Assembly: GCF_029222965.1 (NCBI RefSeq)
Contig: NZ_JARHUD010000009.1
Location: 1 to 64,000, forward strand
Length of the DNA: 64,000 bases
Direction: 5' to 3'
Source of the DNA: Aquibaculum arenosum
GTDB taxonomy: Bacteria > Pseudomonadota > Alphaproteobacteria > Kiloniellales > DSM-21159
The position numbers and the translations under genes are program-made. Below the pieces are notes generated by a model. That model saw only the letters and a program-made list of their open reading frames with translations. It did not search any database and had not been told where the DNA came from. Of the stretch, positions 8,067 to 17,543 are shown in pieces. Each line of letters begins with the position of its first letter. Within the stretch, counting starts at the first letter, position 1.

Positions 8067-9346
8067 CGCTTCTCTCGCGTTTCGCTCAGCAGCAGACTTG
8101 CCAACAGGGCCAGCAGCAGGAACACCGCAAGCGACAGGAATGCAAGATCGAAGGCTCGGGCGCTGTAGATCGGAGCCCCCTCGACCATGTGGCCGTCCCA
8201 CTGCAAGTCGAGCAGCAGGCCCAGCAGCGGCTGAAAGAGCGCTCCACCGCCCACTACCGCACCGTTGAGCAGACCGTATGCCGCACCGACCGCATGGGTG
8301 GGCGTGATCTCCCGCGCCACCGCGAAGGTCACGGCCGTGGCGCTCAAACCAATGCCCGCAATCAGGAATAGGGCCAGAAAGATCGGGCTGGGCAGGCCCG
8401 GGACGTAGAGCAGGAGCATCAGGCAGCAGAGGCCGATCAGGGCTCCCGCGCGCAGGATCGGCAGCCGGCGTCCGATGCGGTCGGCCAGCGCCCCGGCCAA
8501 GGGAGAGCCAATGGCCCAGCCGATCAGCAGCAGGGAGGTGTGGCTTGCGGCCTCCGGGCGGGTCATGCCGTGGATCTGCATCAGCCAGGCCACGCCCCAG
8601 AGCCCGGCAAAAGCCAGCATGGGGGCGGTCATCGCCCCGCCCAGGAAGGCAAGCAGCCACTGCTGCGGCATGCGCAGGACCAGGCGCAGGCCGCCGCGCG
8701 GCGCTGCGCCGCCGGTAAAGCGCGGGGCCGGGGCATCGGGCCGGCGGTCGCGCACGATCAGCCAGATGAGGATGGCCAGGATCAGGCCGCCGAGCGCAGC
8801 TGCCGCCAGGGTGCTGCGCCAGCCGAACGATTCGACCGCGGCCGCGAGCGGCACCTGCCCGCCAACCCCGCCCAGCATGCCCGCGGCCATGGTCATGCCG
8901 GTGAGCTGCGCGAAGCGCGAGGCGGGGAACCAGTTGGTCGCCAACTTGAGCGTGCCCACGAAGCTGGCCGCCGCGCCCACGCCCACCAAAAGGCGGCCGA
9001 GATAGGCGATGTTCAGGTCGGGGGCGAGCGCGAAGAGCAGGCTGCCGGCGCCGCAGCACAATGCACCAGCGGTCAGCAGCCGCCGTGGCCCCCAAGCATC
9101 GGCCAGCAGGCCCACCGGTATCTGCAGCCCGGCATAGGCATAGAAGTAGATGGCCGAGAGGTTGCCCAGCACCGCCGCCCCCACGGCGAAATCGCGCATC
9201 AGCGGATCGATGATCACGCTGGGCGCCATGCGCTGGAAGAATCCGTAGCAGAAGAAGAGCGCGCCAAGAGACCAGATCAGCCAGGGCAGCCAGGCCGGTA
9301 CGCTTGGGCGGTGTGCGGGCCTCTGGCCCACCTCTTCGGACGTCAT
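8063..9346 (-). CDS. MFS transporter (likely glycerate/organic-acid uptake)
   Basis: This 427-residue, 12-segment inner-membrane carrier belongs to the major facilitator superfamily. FFCYGFFQRMAPSVI, IYFYAYAGLQIPVGLLADAW and GPRRLLTAGALCC mark the first half and the MFS loop motif, with a charged central loop (VRDRRPDAPAPRF) between halves. It resembles the anion:cation symporter-like subgroup used for small organic acids. Coupling by a 4-base overlap to glycerate 2-kinase and then pyk suggests it imports glycerate, tartrate or a related hydroxy acid; this is inferred from context. It is the first gene of the leftward operon, and about 240 bases separate it from the divergent oxidoreductase gene. 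Confidence 0.85.
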   Translation of the reverse strand: MTSEEVGQRPAHRPSVPAWLPWLIWSLGALFFCYGFFQRMAPSVIIDPLMRDFAVGAAVLGNLSAIYFYAYAGLQIPVGLLADAWGPRRLLTAGALCCGAGSLLFALAPDLNIAYLGRLLVGVGAAASFVGTLKLATNWFPASRFAQLTGMTMAAGMLGGVGGQVPLAAAVESFGWRSTLAAAALGGLILAILIWLIVRDRRPDAPAPRFTGGAAPRGGLRLVLRMPQQWLLAFLGGAMTAPMLAFAGLWGVAWLMQIHGMTRPEAASHTSLLLIGWAIGSPLAGALADRIGRRLPILRAGALIGLCCLMLLLYVPGLPSPIFLALFLIAGIGLSATAVTFAVAREITPTHAVGAAYGLLNGAVVGGGALFQPLLGLLLDLQWDGHMVEGAPIYSARAFDLAFLSLAVFLLLALLASLLLSETREKR

Positions 9347-9589
9347 GCCGCGTCGGGCCGCGCAGGACGGCCGCCGGGAATCGGACTGGAAGCGAGGGGA
9401 GAGGTTGACACGCTGTCACCGGGGCAATGGATAGGCCCTGAGACTGCCGCCCCCGGAGGTACAGGGTCAAGCCACCTCCTCGCGCAATGGTCCCGCGCAA
9501 TGGCTGTATCACAGTGCCGGTCGACGGCGGCAGGCTTGGTCCGCTATGGTTGCGGCGCCGACCTCTTCGTCCAAGGACAGTCCCGCTTC

Positions 9590-10873
9590 ATGTCGACCGC
9601 CGCGCCCTCCTTGCCGCCCGAGCCTCATTGTCTGCTGATCGGCGCCGGTATCGTCGGCGCGGCGACCGCGCTGCAACTGCAGCAGCGGGGCTTTCGCGTC
9701 ACGCTGGTGGATCCGCGTCCGCCGGGCACTGCCACCTCCTTCGGCAACGCCGGCGGCATCGTCACCGGTGCCGCCGTGCCTACTGCGACGCCGGGACTCT
9801 GGCGCAGCGTGCCGCGCATGCTGCTCGATCCCATGAGCCCGCTGAAGATCCGCTGGTCTTATCTGCCGCGCTTTGCCCCCTGGATGCTGCGCTTTCTCGA
9901 GGCCAGTCGGCCCAGCCGCGTGGAGCGGATCGCGCGTGACCTCTCGGCCCTGTCGAACCCAGCCTATCGCGCCCATCGGCCTTTGCTGAAGCTGGCGGGT
10001 GCGGAAGAGCTGGTGCGCCCGGTGGGTTGGCTCAAGCTCTACCGCAGCCAAGCGAGTTTCGACGCAACCGCAGCCGACCAAGCGCTTATGCGGGCGAACG
10101 ACAGTGCCTTCGAAGTCCTGTCACCGGAGGAAGTCCGGCAACTGGAGCCCGGGATCGCGCCCGACTTTGCCGGCGGCATCCTCTCGAGCGAGGCCGCCTC
10201 CTGCCGCGATCCTGGCGGACTGGCCCAGGCCTATGCCGGGGCGGTGCTGCGCAACGGCGGACGCATCCTGCAAGAGCGGGTGGAGTCCATCGAGCGACCC
10301 GACGGCGAGCGGCGCGTGGTGGTCACCGATCAGGGCCGGCATGAGGCCGATCTGGTGGTTCTCGCCGCGGGAGCCTGGTCGGCCCGCCTGGCGCGGCAAT
10401 GGGGGGAGCGCATACCGCTCGACACCGAGCGCGGCTATCACCTCAATCTCGAGCCCGAGAACGATGTCGAGTTGCGCCGGCCCACCTATTTCGTGGACGA
10501 GGGCTTCGTGCTGGCGCCCATGGCCGACGGCATCCGCTTGACCAGCGGTGTTGAGTTTGCCGGCATCGAGGCTGCGCCGGATTATCGGCGCATCCGCCGG
10601 CTGCTGCCGCGAGCGCAGACGCTGCTGCCGGGGCTTGGGGAGCAGGTGACCCGCGAGTGGATGGGCTGGCGGCCCTCGACGCCGGATTCCCTGCCGGTGA
10701 TCGGCCGCTCGGCCCACGATCCCCGCATCATCCATGCCTTCGGGCACGGCCATCTGGGATTGACGCTTTCCGCCATTACCGGTGATCTGGTGGCGCGAAT
10801 TGCCGCCGGCCAGCCGAGCGACATCGACATCACGCCCTACGCCGCGCGCCGCTTTTCCGGTGCGCGCGGCTGA
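9590..10873 (+). CDS. DadA-like FAD-dependent D-amino-acid dehydrogenase/oxidoreductase
   Basis: This 427-residue member of the DAO flavoprotein family has an N-terminal Rossmann motif LLIGAGIVGAATALQLQQRG and the FAD segment GTATSFGNAGGIV. The second FAD block is VLAAGAWSARLARQWG, and the C-terminal closure is GWRPSTPDSLPVIGRS with HAFGHGHLGLTLSAITG. DadA-type enzymes oxidise D-amino acids to 2-oxo acids and pass electrons to the quinone pool at the membrane face. The ATG start is supported by AAGGACAG upstream. Substrate specificity cannot be read from sequence, and an opine- or hydroxyproline-type oxidase is an alternative. It stands alone, 42 bases ahead of pepN on the same strand. Confidence 0.85.
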   Translation: MSTAAPSLPPEPHCLLIGAGIVGAATALQLQQRGFRVTLVDPRPPGTATSFGNAGGIVTGAAVPTATPGLWRSVPRMLLDPMSPLKIRWSYLPRFAPWMLRFLEASRPSRVERIARDLSALSNPAYRAHRPLLKLAGAEELVRPVGWLKLYRSQASFDATAADQALMRANDSAFEVLSPEEVRQLEPGIAPDFAGGILSSEAASCRDPGGLAQAYAGAVLRNGGRILQERVESIERPDGERRVVVTDQGRHEADLVVLAAGAWSARLARQWGERIPLDTERGYHLNLEPENDVELRRPTYFVDEGFVLAPMADGIRLTSGVEFAGIEAAPDYRRIRRLLPRAQTLLPGLGEQVTREWMGWRPSTPDSLPVIGRSAHDPRIIHAFGHGHLGLTLSAITGDLVARIAAGQPSDIDITPYAARRFSGARG

Positions 10874-10915
10874 GACAGTCTTTCCAGGTTTCGGAATTTT
10901 TGGAGCCAAGCCACC

Positions 10916-13561
10916 ATGACGAGCCAGCAGCCGCAGGTCATCCGTCGCGAAGACTATCGCCCGCCCGACTATCGCATCGAACACGTCGACCTGGCGTTCG
11001 AACTCGGCGCCGAAGAGACGACCGTGCGCTCGCGCCTCACGCTGCGCAGCGACCATGAGCGCAGCCAGGGCATCCGGCCGCTTGTGCTCCATGGTGAGGA
11101 GCTGGACCTGCGCGCGATCAGCCTGGACGGCGAGCCTTTGCCCGATGGCGCCTACAGCCTCGACGCCGATAGCCTGACGCTGCATGAGCCGCCCGAAGCC
11201 TTCACCCTGGAGATCGAAACGGCGATCAATCCCAAGGCGAACACCCAGCTCTCCGGGCTGTATGTCTCGAACGATGTCTTCTGCACCCAGTGCGAGGCCG
11301 AGGGCTTTCGGCGCATCACCTATTTCCTCGACCGCCCCGACGTGATGGCGACCTATCGCACCACCCTGCGGGCGGAGCGCGCCGCCTGCCCGGTGTTGCT
11401 GTCCAACGGCAACCTGGTGGAGGAGGGAGACCTGGAGGGCGGCCGCCACTATGCGGTCTGGGAGGACCCCTTCCGCAAGCCCAGCTATCTTTTCGCCCTG
11501 GTGGCGGGCGATCTCGCCTGCAACGAGCGTGTGGTGGAAACCCGCTCCGGCCGTCCGGTGCGTCTGCGCATTTTCGTGGAGCACGGCAAGGAGGGGCGCA
11601 CGGGCTATGCCATGGATGTGCTGGAACGCTCGCTGCGCTGGGACGAGGAGCGCTTCGGGCTGGAATACGACCTGGACCTCTTCAACGTCGTCGCCGTCAG
11701 CGACTTCAACATGGGGGCGATGGAGAACAAGTCGCTCAACGTCTTCAACGACAAGTACATTCTGGCCGATCCCGAAACGGCGACCGATGCCGACTATGCC
11801 GGCATCGAGACCGTGGTGGCGCACGAGTACTTCCACAACTGGACCGGCAACCGCATCACCTGCCGCGACTGGTTCCAGCTCTCCCTGAAGGAGGGGCTGA
11901 CGGTCTTCCGCGACCAGGAATTCTCCTCCGACATGCGCTCGCGGCCGGTCAAGCGAATCCAGGACGTCCGCCGCCTGCGCGCCGCCCAGTTCCCCGAGGA
12001 CGCGGGCCCGCTGGCCCACCCGGTGCGGCCGGATTCCTACATCGAGATCAACAACTTCTACACCGCCACCATCTACGAAAAGGGCGCGGAGGTGATCCGC
12101 ATGCTGCACGGTCTGCTGGGCGAGGCGGGCTTTCAGAAGGGCATGAAGCTCTATGTGGAGCGGCATGATGGCCAGGCTGTCACCTGCGACGACTTCGTGG
12201 CCGCCATGGCGGATGCCAACGGCGTCGATCTGGAGCGCTTCAAGCGCTGGTACGGGCAGGCGGGCACGCCAGAGGTCCAGGTCAACGGGTGCTACGATGC
12301 GCAACGCGGGTCCTACGACCTGACCGTAACCCAGACCACACGCCCGACGCCGGGGCAGGAGACGAAGGAGCCGCTGCACATTCCGCTGGCGATCGGCCTG
12401 CTGGACGGGCAGGGCCGCGACATTCCGCTCACGCTCGGCGAGGGACCGGCGAGCGACACCCTGGTGCTGCCGCTGTGCGAGGAACGCCAGAGCTTCCGGT
12501 TCGAGGGGCTGCCCAAGCCGGCGGCTGTGTCGCTCAACAGAGGTTTCTCAGCGCCGATCACCGTCCGGGCCGAGCAGAGCGGGACGGAACGGGCCTTCCT
12601 GATGGCCCACGACAGCGACCCCTTCGTGCGCTGGGAGGCCGGGCAGGATTTCGCCACCGCGCTGATGCTGGAGGGGAGCGAGGCCTGGCGCGCCGGCGAA
12701 GAACCCTCCGTGGATCCGGCCTTCATCGAGGCCACGCGCGCCATCCTGACGGATTCACGGCTGGAGCAGGCCTTCATCGCTGAGGCGCTGGCGCTGCCCA
12801 GCGAGGACTATGTGGCCGAGCGCATGGAGGTGGTGAACGTGGAGGCGATCCACGCGGCGCGCGGGGCGCTCAAGCGAGCGCTGGCCGAAGCCCTGCGAGC
12901 GGATTTCGCGCAACTCTACGAGCGTCTCCACGACAGCGCGCCCTACAGCCCCGATGCCGAGGCGGCCGGTCGGCGCGCCCTGCGCAATGCGGCGCTGTCC
13001 TACCTCTCGGTCTTTGCCGAGGCCGAGCCGCAGGAGCGCGTGCGTTTGATCGAGCACTATCGCCAGGCCGACAACATGACTGATCGCATGGCGGCCTTGC
13101 GGCTGCTGGTGGATCTCGATCTGCCCGAGCGCCAGGAGGCATTGGACGATTTCGAGAACCGCTTTGGCGACGATGCCCTGGTGATGGACAAGTGGTTTGC
13201 GCTCCAGGCCGTCTCCGACCTGCCTGACACCTTGGAACGGGTGAAGGCACTGATGCAGCACCCGGCTTTCTCCTTGGAGCGGCCGAACAAGGTGCGCGCC
13301 CTGATCGGAAGCTTCATCGCCGCCAATCCGCTGCGCTACCACGCGGCCGACGGCAGCGGCTACGCCTTCCACGCAGCACTGACGCTAAAGCTCGATGCGC
13401 TCAATCCCCAGGTGGCCGCCCGCCTCTTGGCGCCGCTGGGCCGCTGGCGGCGCTTCGATGCGGGGCGCCAGGAGAAGATGAAAGCCGAGCTGCAGCGAAT
13501 CCTGGCCGTGCCAAAGCTCTCCCGTGACGTTTACGAGATTGCGTCGAAGGCGCTGGGGTGA
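10916..13561 (+). CDS. pepN: Aminopeptidase N (M1 metallopeptidase)
   Basis: This 881-residue cytosolic zinc aminopeptidase has the gluzincin signature. The exopeptidase motif GAMENKSLN comes just before the zinc site HEYFHNW, followed about 18 residues on by the third ligand Glu in SLKEGLTVFRDQEFSSD. The downstream Tyr for transition-state binding lies in INNFYTATIYEKGAEVI. The long C-terminal helical half is of the DUF3458 (PepN) type. Length matches E. coli PepN (~870). It degrades peptides released by ATP-dependent proteases. It has its own upstream spacer after the oxidoreductase gene and ends 30 bases before a convergent nitroreductase. Confidence 0.95.
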   Translation: MTSQQPQVIRREDYRPPDYRIEHVDLAFELGAEETTVRSRLTLRSDHERSQGIRPLVLHGEELDLRAISLDGEPLPDGAYSLDADSLTLHEPPEAFTLEIETAINPKANTQLSGLYVSNDVFCTQCEAEGFRRITYFLDRPDVMATYRTTLRAERAACPVLLSNGNLVEEGDLEGGRHYAVWEDPFRKPSYLFALVAGDLACNERVVETRSGRPVRLRIFVEHGKEGRTGYAMDVLERSLRWDEERFGLEYDLDLFNVVAVSDFNMGAMENKSLNVFNDKYILADPETATDADYAGIETVVAHEYFHNWTGNRITCRDWFQLSLKEGLTVFRDQEFSSDMRSRPVKRIQDVRRLRAAQFPEDAGPLAHPVRPDSYIEINNFYTATIYEKGAEVIRMLHGLLGEAGFQKGMKLYVERHDGQAVTCDDFVAAMADANGVDLERFKRWYGQAGTPEVQVNGCYDAQRGSYDLTVTQTTRPTPGQETKEPLHIPLAIGLLDGQGRDIPLTLGEGPASDTLVLPLCEERQSFRFEGLPKPAAVSLNRGFSAPITVRAEQSGTERAFLMAHDSDPFVRWEAGQDFATALMLEGSEAWRAGEEPSVDPAFIEATRAILTDSRLEQAFIAEALALPSEDYVAERMEVVNVEAIHAARGALKRALAEALRADFAQLYERLHDSAPYSPDAEAAGRRALRNAALSYLSVFAEAEPQERVRLIEHYRQADNMTDRMAALRLLVDLDLPERQEALDDFENRFGDDALVMDKWFALQAVSDLPDTLERVKALMQHPAFSLERPNKVRALIGSFIAANPLRYHAADGSGYAFHAALTLKLDALNPQVAARLLAPLGRWRRFDAGRQEKMKAELQRILAVPKLSRDVYEIASKALG

Positions 13562-13591
13562 TTTCGGCGCGCTGAGACGGGCTCGGGGCGG

Positions 13592-14161
13592 TCAGCCCTC
13601 CGGCGGCAGGTGCAGCAGGAAGTCGTCCACCTCCATCGCCCGTCGCGGCGGGGCGACGCCTGCCGGGGCGCCCACGTAGAGATAGCCGATGATCTCGTCG
13701 TCGGCCTCCAGGCCCAGGGCGTCGAGCACCCGGCGGTCGCGCGCCGCCACGCCGGTCTTCCACTGGCAGCCCCACCCCTCGGCATGGATGGCCAGCATGA
13801 TGGAGAAGGTGGCGCTGGCCACGGCCTGGCGCTGTTCCTCGACCGGAATCTTGGGATGGTTGGGCTGCAGGCGGGCCACCGTGGTGATGATCAAGGGCGC
13901 ACGCAGCGGCTTGTTGCGCTCCTTCTCGATCATGCTTTCCGGCGCTTCGGGATCGCGTGCCGCTAGAGCCTGCGCCATGGCATCGCCCAGCCGCTGACGC
14001 TCATCTCCGCGTAGCAGAAGAAAACGCCAGGGTCTAAGCTTGCCGTGATCCGGCGCACAGATCGCTGCCTCGAGCGCCCGGCGCACCATCGCCTCCGGCG
14101 GCTCGTCGGGCATGAGGGCAGGGGGGGAGCGACGGGAGAGCAGAGCTTCAAGCGTGTCCAT
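13592..14161 (-). CDS. Nitroreductase family protein (YdjA-like)
   Basis: This 189-residue FMN-dependent NAD(P)H nitroreductase-fold protein has an N-terminal LEALLSRRSPPAL with the typical R-R-S. FMN-phosphate contacts are in CAPDHGKLRPWRFLLLRG, and there is a dimer helix around QAVASATFSIMLAIHAEGWG. The C-terminus GLEADDEIIGYLYVG is the usual YdjA/minimal nitroreductase end. The ATG at 14161 was chosen because GGAAG sits 5 bases upstream. The physiological substrate is unknown. It is divergent from the alpha/beta hydrolase gene, separated by about 120 bases. Confidence 0.88.
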   Translation of the reverse strand: MDTLEALLSRRSPPALMPDEPPEAMVRRALEAAICAPDHGKLRPWRFLLLRGDERQRLGDAMAQALAARDPEAPESMIEKERNKPLRAPLIITTVARLQPNHPKIPVEEQRQAVASATFSIMLAIHAEGWGCQWKTGVAARDRRVLDALGLEADDEIIGYLYVGAPAGVAPPRRAMEVDDFLLHLPPEG

Positions 14162-14279
14162 GACTTCCATCTGGTGGTTGTGCTGGCGGGAATCCAGTCG
14201 GCGGGCCTGTCGTGTCGGGATCGTTGATCCCCCGGCGCGTCTGGTCAAGGATCGGGCGACGACGAATCCCGAGGTGAGC

Positions 14280-15083
14280 GTGACGGAACTGAATCACATC
14301 ACGATCCGGGGACATGCCCTGGAGTACCGACTGCTGCCGGGCCGGCGCCCCGAGGGGCCGGTCATCGTGCTCTTGCATGAAGGATTGGGCTCGGTCGGGC
14401 TCTGGCGCGATTTCCCCGAGGCGCTGGCTGCGGCCACCGGCTGTTCCCTGCTGGTCTGGTCGCGCTACGGCTTTGGCGGCTCCGACCCGCTGGGCGAACC
14501 ACGCACCGCGCGCTACCTGCACGAGGAGGCACTCGAGGCCTTGCCGGAACTGCTGGACCGCCTGGGGATCGAGCGACCGCTGCTGGTCGGGCATTCCGAT
14601 GGCGCGACCATCGCCCTGCTCCATGCGGCGCTCGCCGAACGCCCCATCGCGGGACTTGTGGCCATGGCGCCGCATGTCTTTGTGGAGGAGATTTCGCTTG
14701 CTGGCATCCGCGCGGCCGGCAAAGCCTTCTTTGAGGGCGATTTGGCTGGGCGCATGGCGCGCTATCACCGCGATGCAGAAGCCACCTTTCGCGGTTGGCA
14801 CGACATCTGGCTGAGCGCCGCGTTTCGCGATTGGAACATCGAAGACTGCCTGCCGAACATCACGGCGCCGGTCCTTTTGATCCAGGGCGACGACGACGAA
14901 TACGGCACCATGGCGCAGATCGATGCGATTGAAGCGGGCGTCTCCGGTCCCTGTCGCCGCCTCGACCTGCCGGGCTGCGGCCACACTCCGCATCGCGAGC
15001 GCGCAGCGGAGGTGCTGGCGGCGGTCACGGCTTTCATCGACGACTGCGCACCCATAGGGAAGGACGACCAGCGTGGAGACTGA
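14280..15083 (+). CDS. Alpha/beta-fold hydrolase
   Basis: This 267-residue cytosolic hydrolase has the oxyanion segment LLHEGLGSVGLW and WSRYGFGGSDPLG. The nucleophile elbow is LLVGHSDGATIALLHA (G-x-S-x-G with Ser), the acid probably lies in LLIQGDDDEYGT and the catalytic His in LPGCGHTPHRE. It resembles MhpC/3-oxoadipate-enol-lactonase-like ring-cleavage hydrolases. The GTG at 14280 is preferred because GAGG ends 5 bases upstream. Its 3' end overlaps the PaaG-like gene by 11 bases, so the pair probably acts in one aromatic or acyl-CoA degradation step. The substrate is unknown. Confidence 0.85.
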   Translation: MTELNHITIRGHALEYRLLPGRRPEGPVIVLLHEGLGSVGLWRDFPEALAAATGCSLLVWSRYGFGGSDPLGEPRTARYLHEEALEALPELLDRLGIERPLLVGHSDGATIALLHAALAERPIAGLVAMAPHVFVEEISLAGIRAAGKAFFEGDLAGRMARYHRDAEATFRGWHDIWLSAAFRDWNIEDCLPNITAPVLLIQGDDDEYGTMAQIDAIEAGVSGPCRRLDLPGCGHTPHRERAAEVLAAVTAFIDDCAPIGKDDQRGD

Positions 15084-15864
15084 ACCCGTCACCTACGAGG
15101 TGACTGACGGCTATGCCGTCATCACCTTGAACCGGCCGGACAAGCTCAATGCCTTCAACGAGGCGATGCACGGGGCCCTGATCCAAGCTTTGGAGCGGGC
15201 AGAACAGGACGCCGCAGTGCGCGCCCTGCTCCTGACTGGCTCGGGACGAGGTTTCTGCGCCGGACAGGATCTCTCGGACCGTAGTTTCCCGACCGATGGC
15301 GAGGCGCCCGACCTGGGGGCGACGCTGGAGCGGCTCTATAATCCGCTCGTGCGGCGCCTGCGCGCCCTGCCCAAGCCCGTGCTCTGCGCGGTGAACGGCG
15401 TGGCCGCGGGCGCAGGCGCCAACGTGGCGCTGGCTTGCGACATCGTCCTGGCGGCACGCTCGGCACGCTTCATCCAGGCCTTCTGCAAGATCGGACTGGT
15501 GCCCGACAGCGGCGGCACCTACAGCCTGCCGCGCTTGGTGGGCGAAGCTCGGGCCAAGGCGCTCGCGCTGCTGGGCACCCCGGTCTCCGCCGAGCAGGCC
15601 GAAGCCTGGGGCATGATCTGGCAGGTCCATGACGATGCAGATTTGATGCCGGAAGCCCAAAAGCTCTGCGCCCACCTCGCGACGCAGCCGACCCGGGCAC
15701 TGGGACTGATCAAGCGGGCAATCCAGGAATCAGCCACAAACGACATGGATGCACAGCTCGATCTGGAGCGCGACCTGCAGCGCGAAGCAGCCCGCAGCCC
15801 AGACTATCGCGAAGGCGTTGCGGCCTTCCTGGAAAAGCGTCCGCCTCGTTTCACCGGCGCATAG
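15073..15864 (+). CDS. paaG: Enoyl-CoA hydratase/isomerase family protein, PaaG-like
   Basis: This 263-residue crotonase-fold enzyme has the acyl-CoA oxyanion hole GRGFCAGQDLSDR, the second oxyanion segment VNGVAAGAGANVALACD and the PaaG-type catalytic Asp in KIGLVPDSGGTYSLPRL. These make 2-(1,2-epoxy-1,2-dihydrophenyl)acetyl-CoA isomerase the best family match. No other paa genes are nearby, so the role in phenylacetate catabolism is not secured by context. The start is a GTG overlapping the upstream hydrolase gene. The C-terminus (YREGVAAFLEKRPPRFTG) is complete. It is convergent with the GluQ-RS gene, 19 bases apart. Confidence 0.85.
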   Translation: METEPVTYEVTDGYAVITLNRPDKLNAFNEAMHGALIQALERAEQDAAVRALLLTGSGRGFCAGQDLSDRSFPTDGEAPDLGATLERLYNPLVRRLRALPKPVLCAVNGVAAGAGANVALACDIVLAARSARFIQAFCKIGLVPDSGGTYSLPRLVGEARAKALALLGTPVSAEQAEAWGMIWQVHDDADLMPEAQKLCAHLATQPTRALGLIKRAIQESATNDMDAQLDLERDLQREAARSPDYREGVAAFLEKRPPRFTGA

Positions 15865-15883
15865 GCCGAGGGCGGCACGACCT

Positions 15884-16717
15884 TCAGTCCATCCCGACCA
15901 TGGCTCGGACCTCCGCCGGGCTGTGGCAGGCTGCGCGCAGGGCCCTCAGTGACAGGGCATTGTGCCGCTTCGCCAGGCGTTCGCCGTCTGCGTCGGTGAT
16001 GAGGCGGTGGTGGTGCCAGCGCGGCACGGGCAGTTCGAGCAGCGCCTGCAGCAGGCGGTGCATATGCGTGGCGTGGAACAGGTCCACTCCCCGCGTCACC
16101 AGCGTGATCTCCTGCGCCGCATCGTCCACCACCACGGCCAGATGGTAACTGGTCGGGACATCCTTGCGGGCCAGCACCACGTCGCCCAGGAGTTCGGGCT
16201 GCGCCACCTGCTCACCGGCCTCCAGGTCCAGCCAGGTCAGCGGCCCGCAGCGCCGCCGTGCCGCTTCCACGTCCAGGCGCCAGGCGTGGCTTTCGCCGGC
16301 GGCGAGACGCTCCCGCCGTTCGCGCTCCGAGATATCACGACAGAGACCGGGGTAGAGCGGCCCGTCGGGACCGTGCGGCGCGCTGTCGGCCCGGGCGATT
16401 TCCTCGGCGATGGCGCGACGGGTGCAGAAGCAGGGATAGACCAGACCCAGCGCGCGCAGGCGCTCCAGGGCATCGCGATAGGCCGTTAAGCGCTCGGACT
16501 GCCGCAGCGGCGGGGCCTCCCAGCGCAGGCCCAGCCAGGCCAGGTCTTCAAGCAGCGCGGTTTCGAACTCGGCACGGCAGCGGCTCCGGTCGATGTCTTC
16601 CAGGCGCAGCAGAAAGCGCCCGCCCTGCGCGGCCCGGGCGGCGAAGAGCGCGGCATAGGCATGACCCAGGTGCAGCTGGCCGCTGGGCGAGGGCGCGAAG
16701 CGGGTGGTCTCGGGCAT
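15884..16717 (-). CDS. gluQ: Glutamyl-Q tRNA(Asp) synthetase
   Basis: This 277-residue truncated paralogue of glutamyl-tRNA synthetase lacks the anticodon-binding domain. GluQ-RS attaches glutamate to queuosine in tRNA(Asp). The HIGH-like motif is APSPSGQLHLGHAYAAL and LLRLEDIDRSRC is the class I GluRS block. A zinc site is visible as CFCTRR... followed by YPGLC. The KMSKS-like loop is ERLAKRHNALSLR. The start ATG at 16717 fits the family N-terminus, although no strong ribosome site is seen. It is convergent with the paaG-like gene and divergent from the DNA glycosylase, about 90 bases away. Confidence 0.92.
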   Translation of the reverse strand: MPETTRFAPSPSGQLHLGHAYAALFAARAAQGGRFLLRLEDIDRSRCRAEFETALLEDLAWLGLRWEAPPLRQSERLTAYRDALERLRALGLVYPCFCTRRAIAEEIARADSAPHGPDGPLYPGLCRDISERERRERLAAGESHAWRLDVEAARRRCGPLTWLDLEAGEQVAQPELLGDVVLARKDVPTSYHLAVVVDDAAQEITLVTRGVDLFHATHMHRLLQALLELPVPRWHHHRLITDADGERLAKRHNALSLRALRAACHSPAEVRAMVGMD

Positions 16718-16807
16718 GGTCTCGACATAGCGAGCGGCGGCTGCAGCGTCCAGCGCCGCGGCAGGTCCGCCGCGACAGGGCCGGGTGGTTTCGGCTAAAC
16801 TGCCTGC

Positions 16808-17467
16808 ATGACACAGATCGAACGCATCACCGAAGACACGCTGTCCGACGCCGTGGCCCAGCTGGTTGCCATGGATCCCGACTTTGCGCGCGCACTGGAA
16901 GAGGCGGGTCCGCCCCCGCTGCGCTATCGGCCGCCGGGTTTCGAGACGCTGTTGCGCATCATCGTGGCACAGCAGGTTTCGCTTGCCTCTGCGGCGGCAA
17001 TCTGGAGTCGCCTCGAGGCGCTGGCGGCACCGTTGGAGCCGGAACGCCTGCTCAGCTTCGATGAGGACAGCCTGCGCGGTGCCGGGCTGTCGCGCCAGAA
17101 GGCGCGCTATGCCCGTTCGCTTGCTGAACTGCTGCAGAGCGGCGAACTCGATCTCGCGGAGCTCGATGCCCTGGATGACGAAACCGCCGTTGACCGTCTG
17201 GTGCAGGTCAAGGGGCTCGGGCGCTGGTCGGCGGAGTGCTATCTGCTCTTCTCGCACGGGCGACCCGATGTCTTCCCCGGTGAAGATGTGGGCCTGATGC
17301 TGGGTCTGCAGAATTTGCGCGGCCTTGCCGAGCGGCCCAACGGAAAGGCATTGCGGGCCAGTGCCGAAGACTGGAAGCCGCTGCGGGCCGTGGCGGCGCG
17401 CATGCTGTGGCACTATCGACGCTTCGCCATGCTGCCGGCCGGGGCGGAAGGCTCCGGGGTGGCTTGA
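16808..17467 (+). CDS. DNA-3-methyladenine glycosylase II (AlkA-type HhH-GPD)
   Basis: This 219-residue base-excision repair glycosylase removes alkylated purines from DNA. The HhH-GPD core is clear: LLRIIVAQQVSLASA for the N-terminal helix, the hairpin LVQVKGLGRWSAECYLLF, and the catalytic Asp in RPDVFPGEDVGLM. It is shorter than E. coli AlkA, lacking the N-terminal beta domain, and is closer to the MAG/AlkA2 core form. There is no iron-sulfur cluster motif, which separates it from Nth/MutY. It precedes the carboxylesterase gene by about 75 bases on the same strand. Confidence 0.88.
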   Translation: MTQIERITEDTLSDAVAQLVAMDPDFARALEEAGPPPLRYRPPGFETLLRIIVAQQVSLASAAAIWSRLEALAAPLEPERLLSFDEDSLRGAGLSRQKARYARSLAELLQSGELDLAELDALDDETAVDRLVQVKGLGRWSAECYLLFSHGRPDVFPGEDVGLMLGLQNLRGLAERPNGKALRASAEDWKPLRAVAARMLWHYRRFAMLPAGAEGSGVA

Positions 17468-17543
17468 CGCTTCCTGTAGGCTTCGCCACACGGGACCGCA
17501 GCAACTCCGCACTCCGACCCGATCCACCTCAGAGAGACGCTAA

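Noticed and set aside
8066-9512. Possible fusion of glycerate kinase with an N-terminal domain by reading through upstream
   Set aside because: The upstream in-frame stretch is the out-of-frame shadow of the MFS gene; the ATGA overlap and family length place the kinase start at 8066.
10121-12379. 750-codon minus-strand frame opposite the oxidoreductase and pepN
   Set aside because: It spans two real genes in antisense, is low-complexity in composition and lacks any domain signature.
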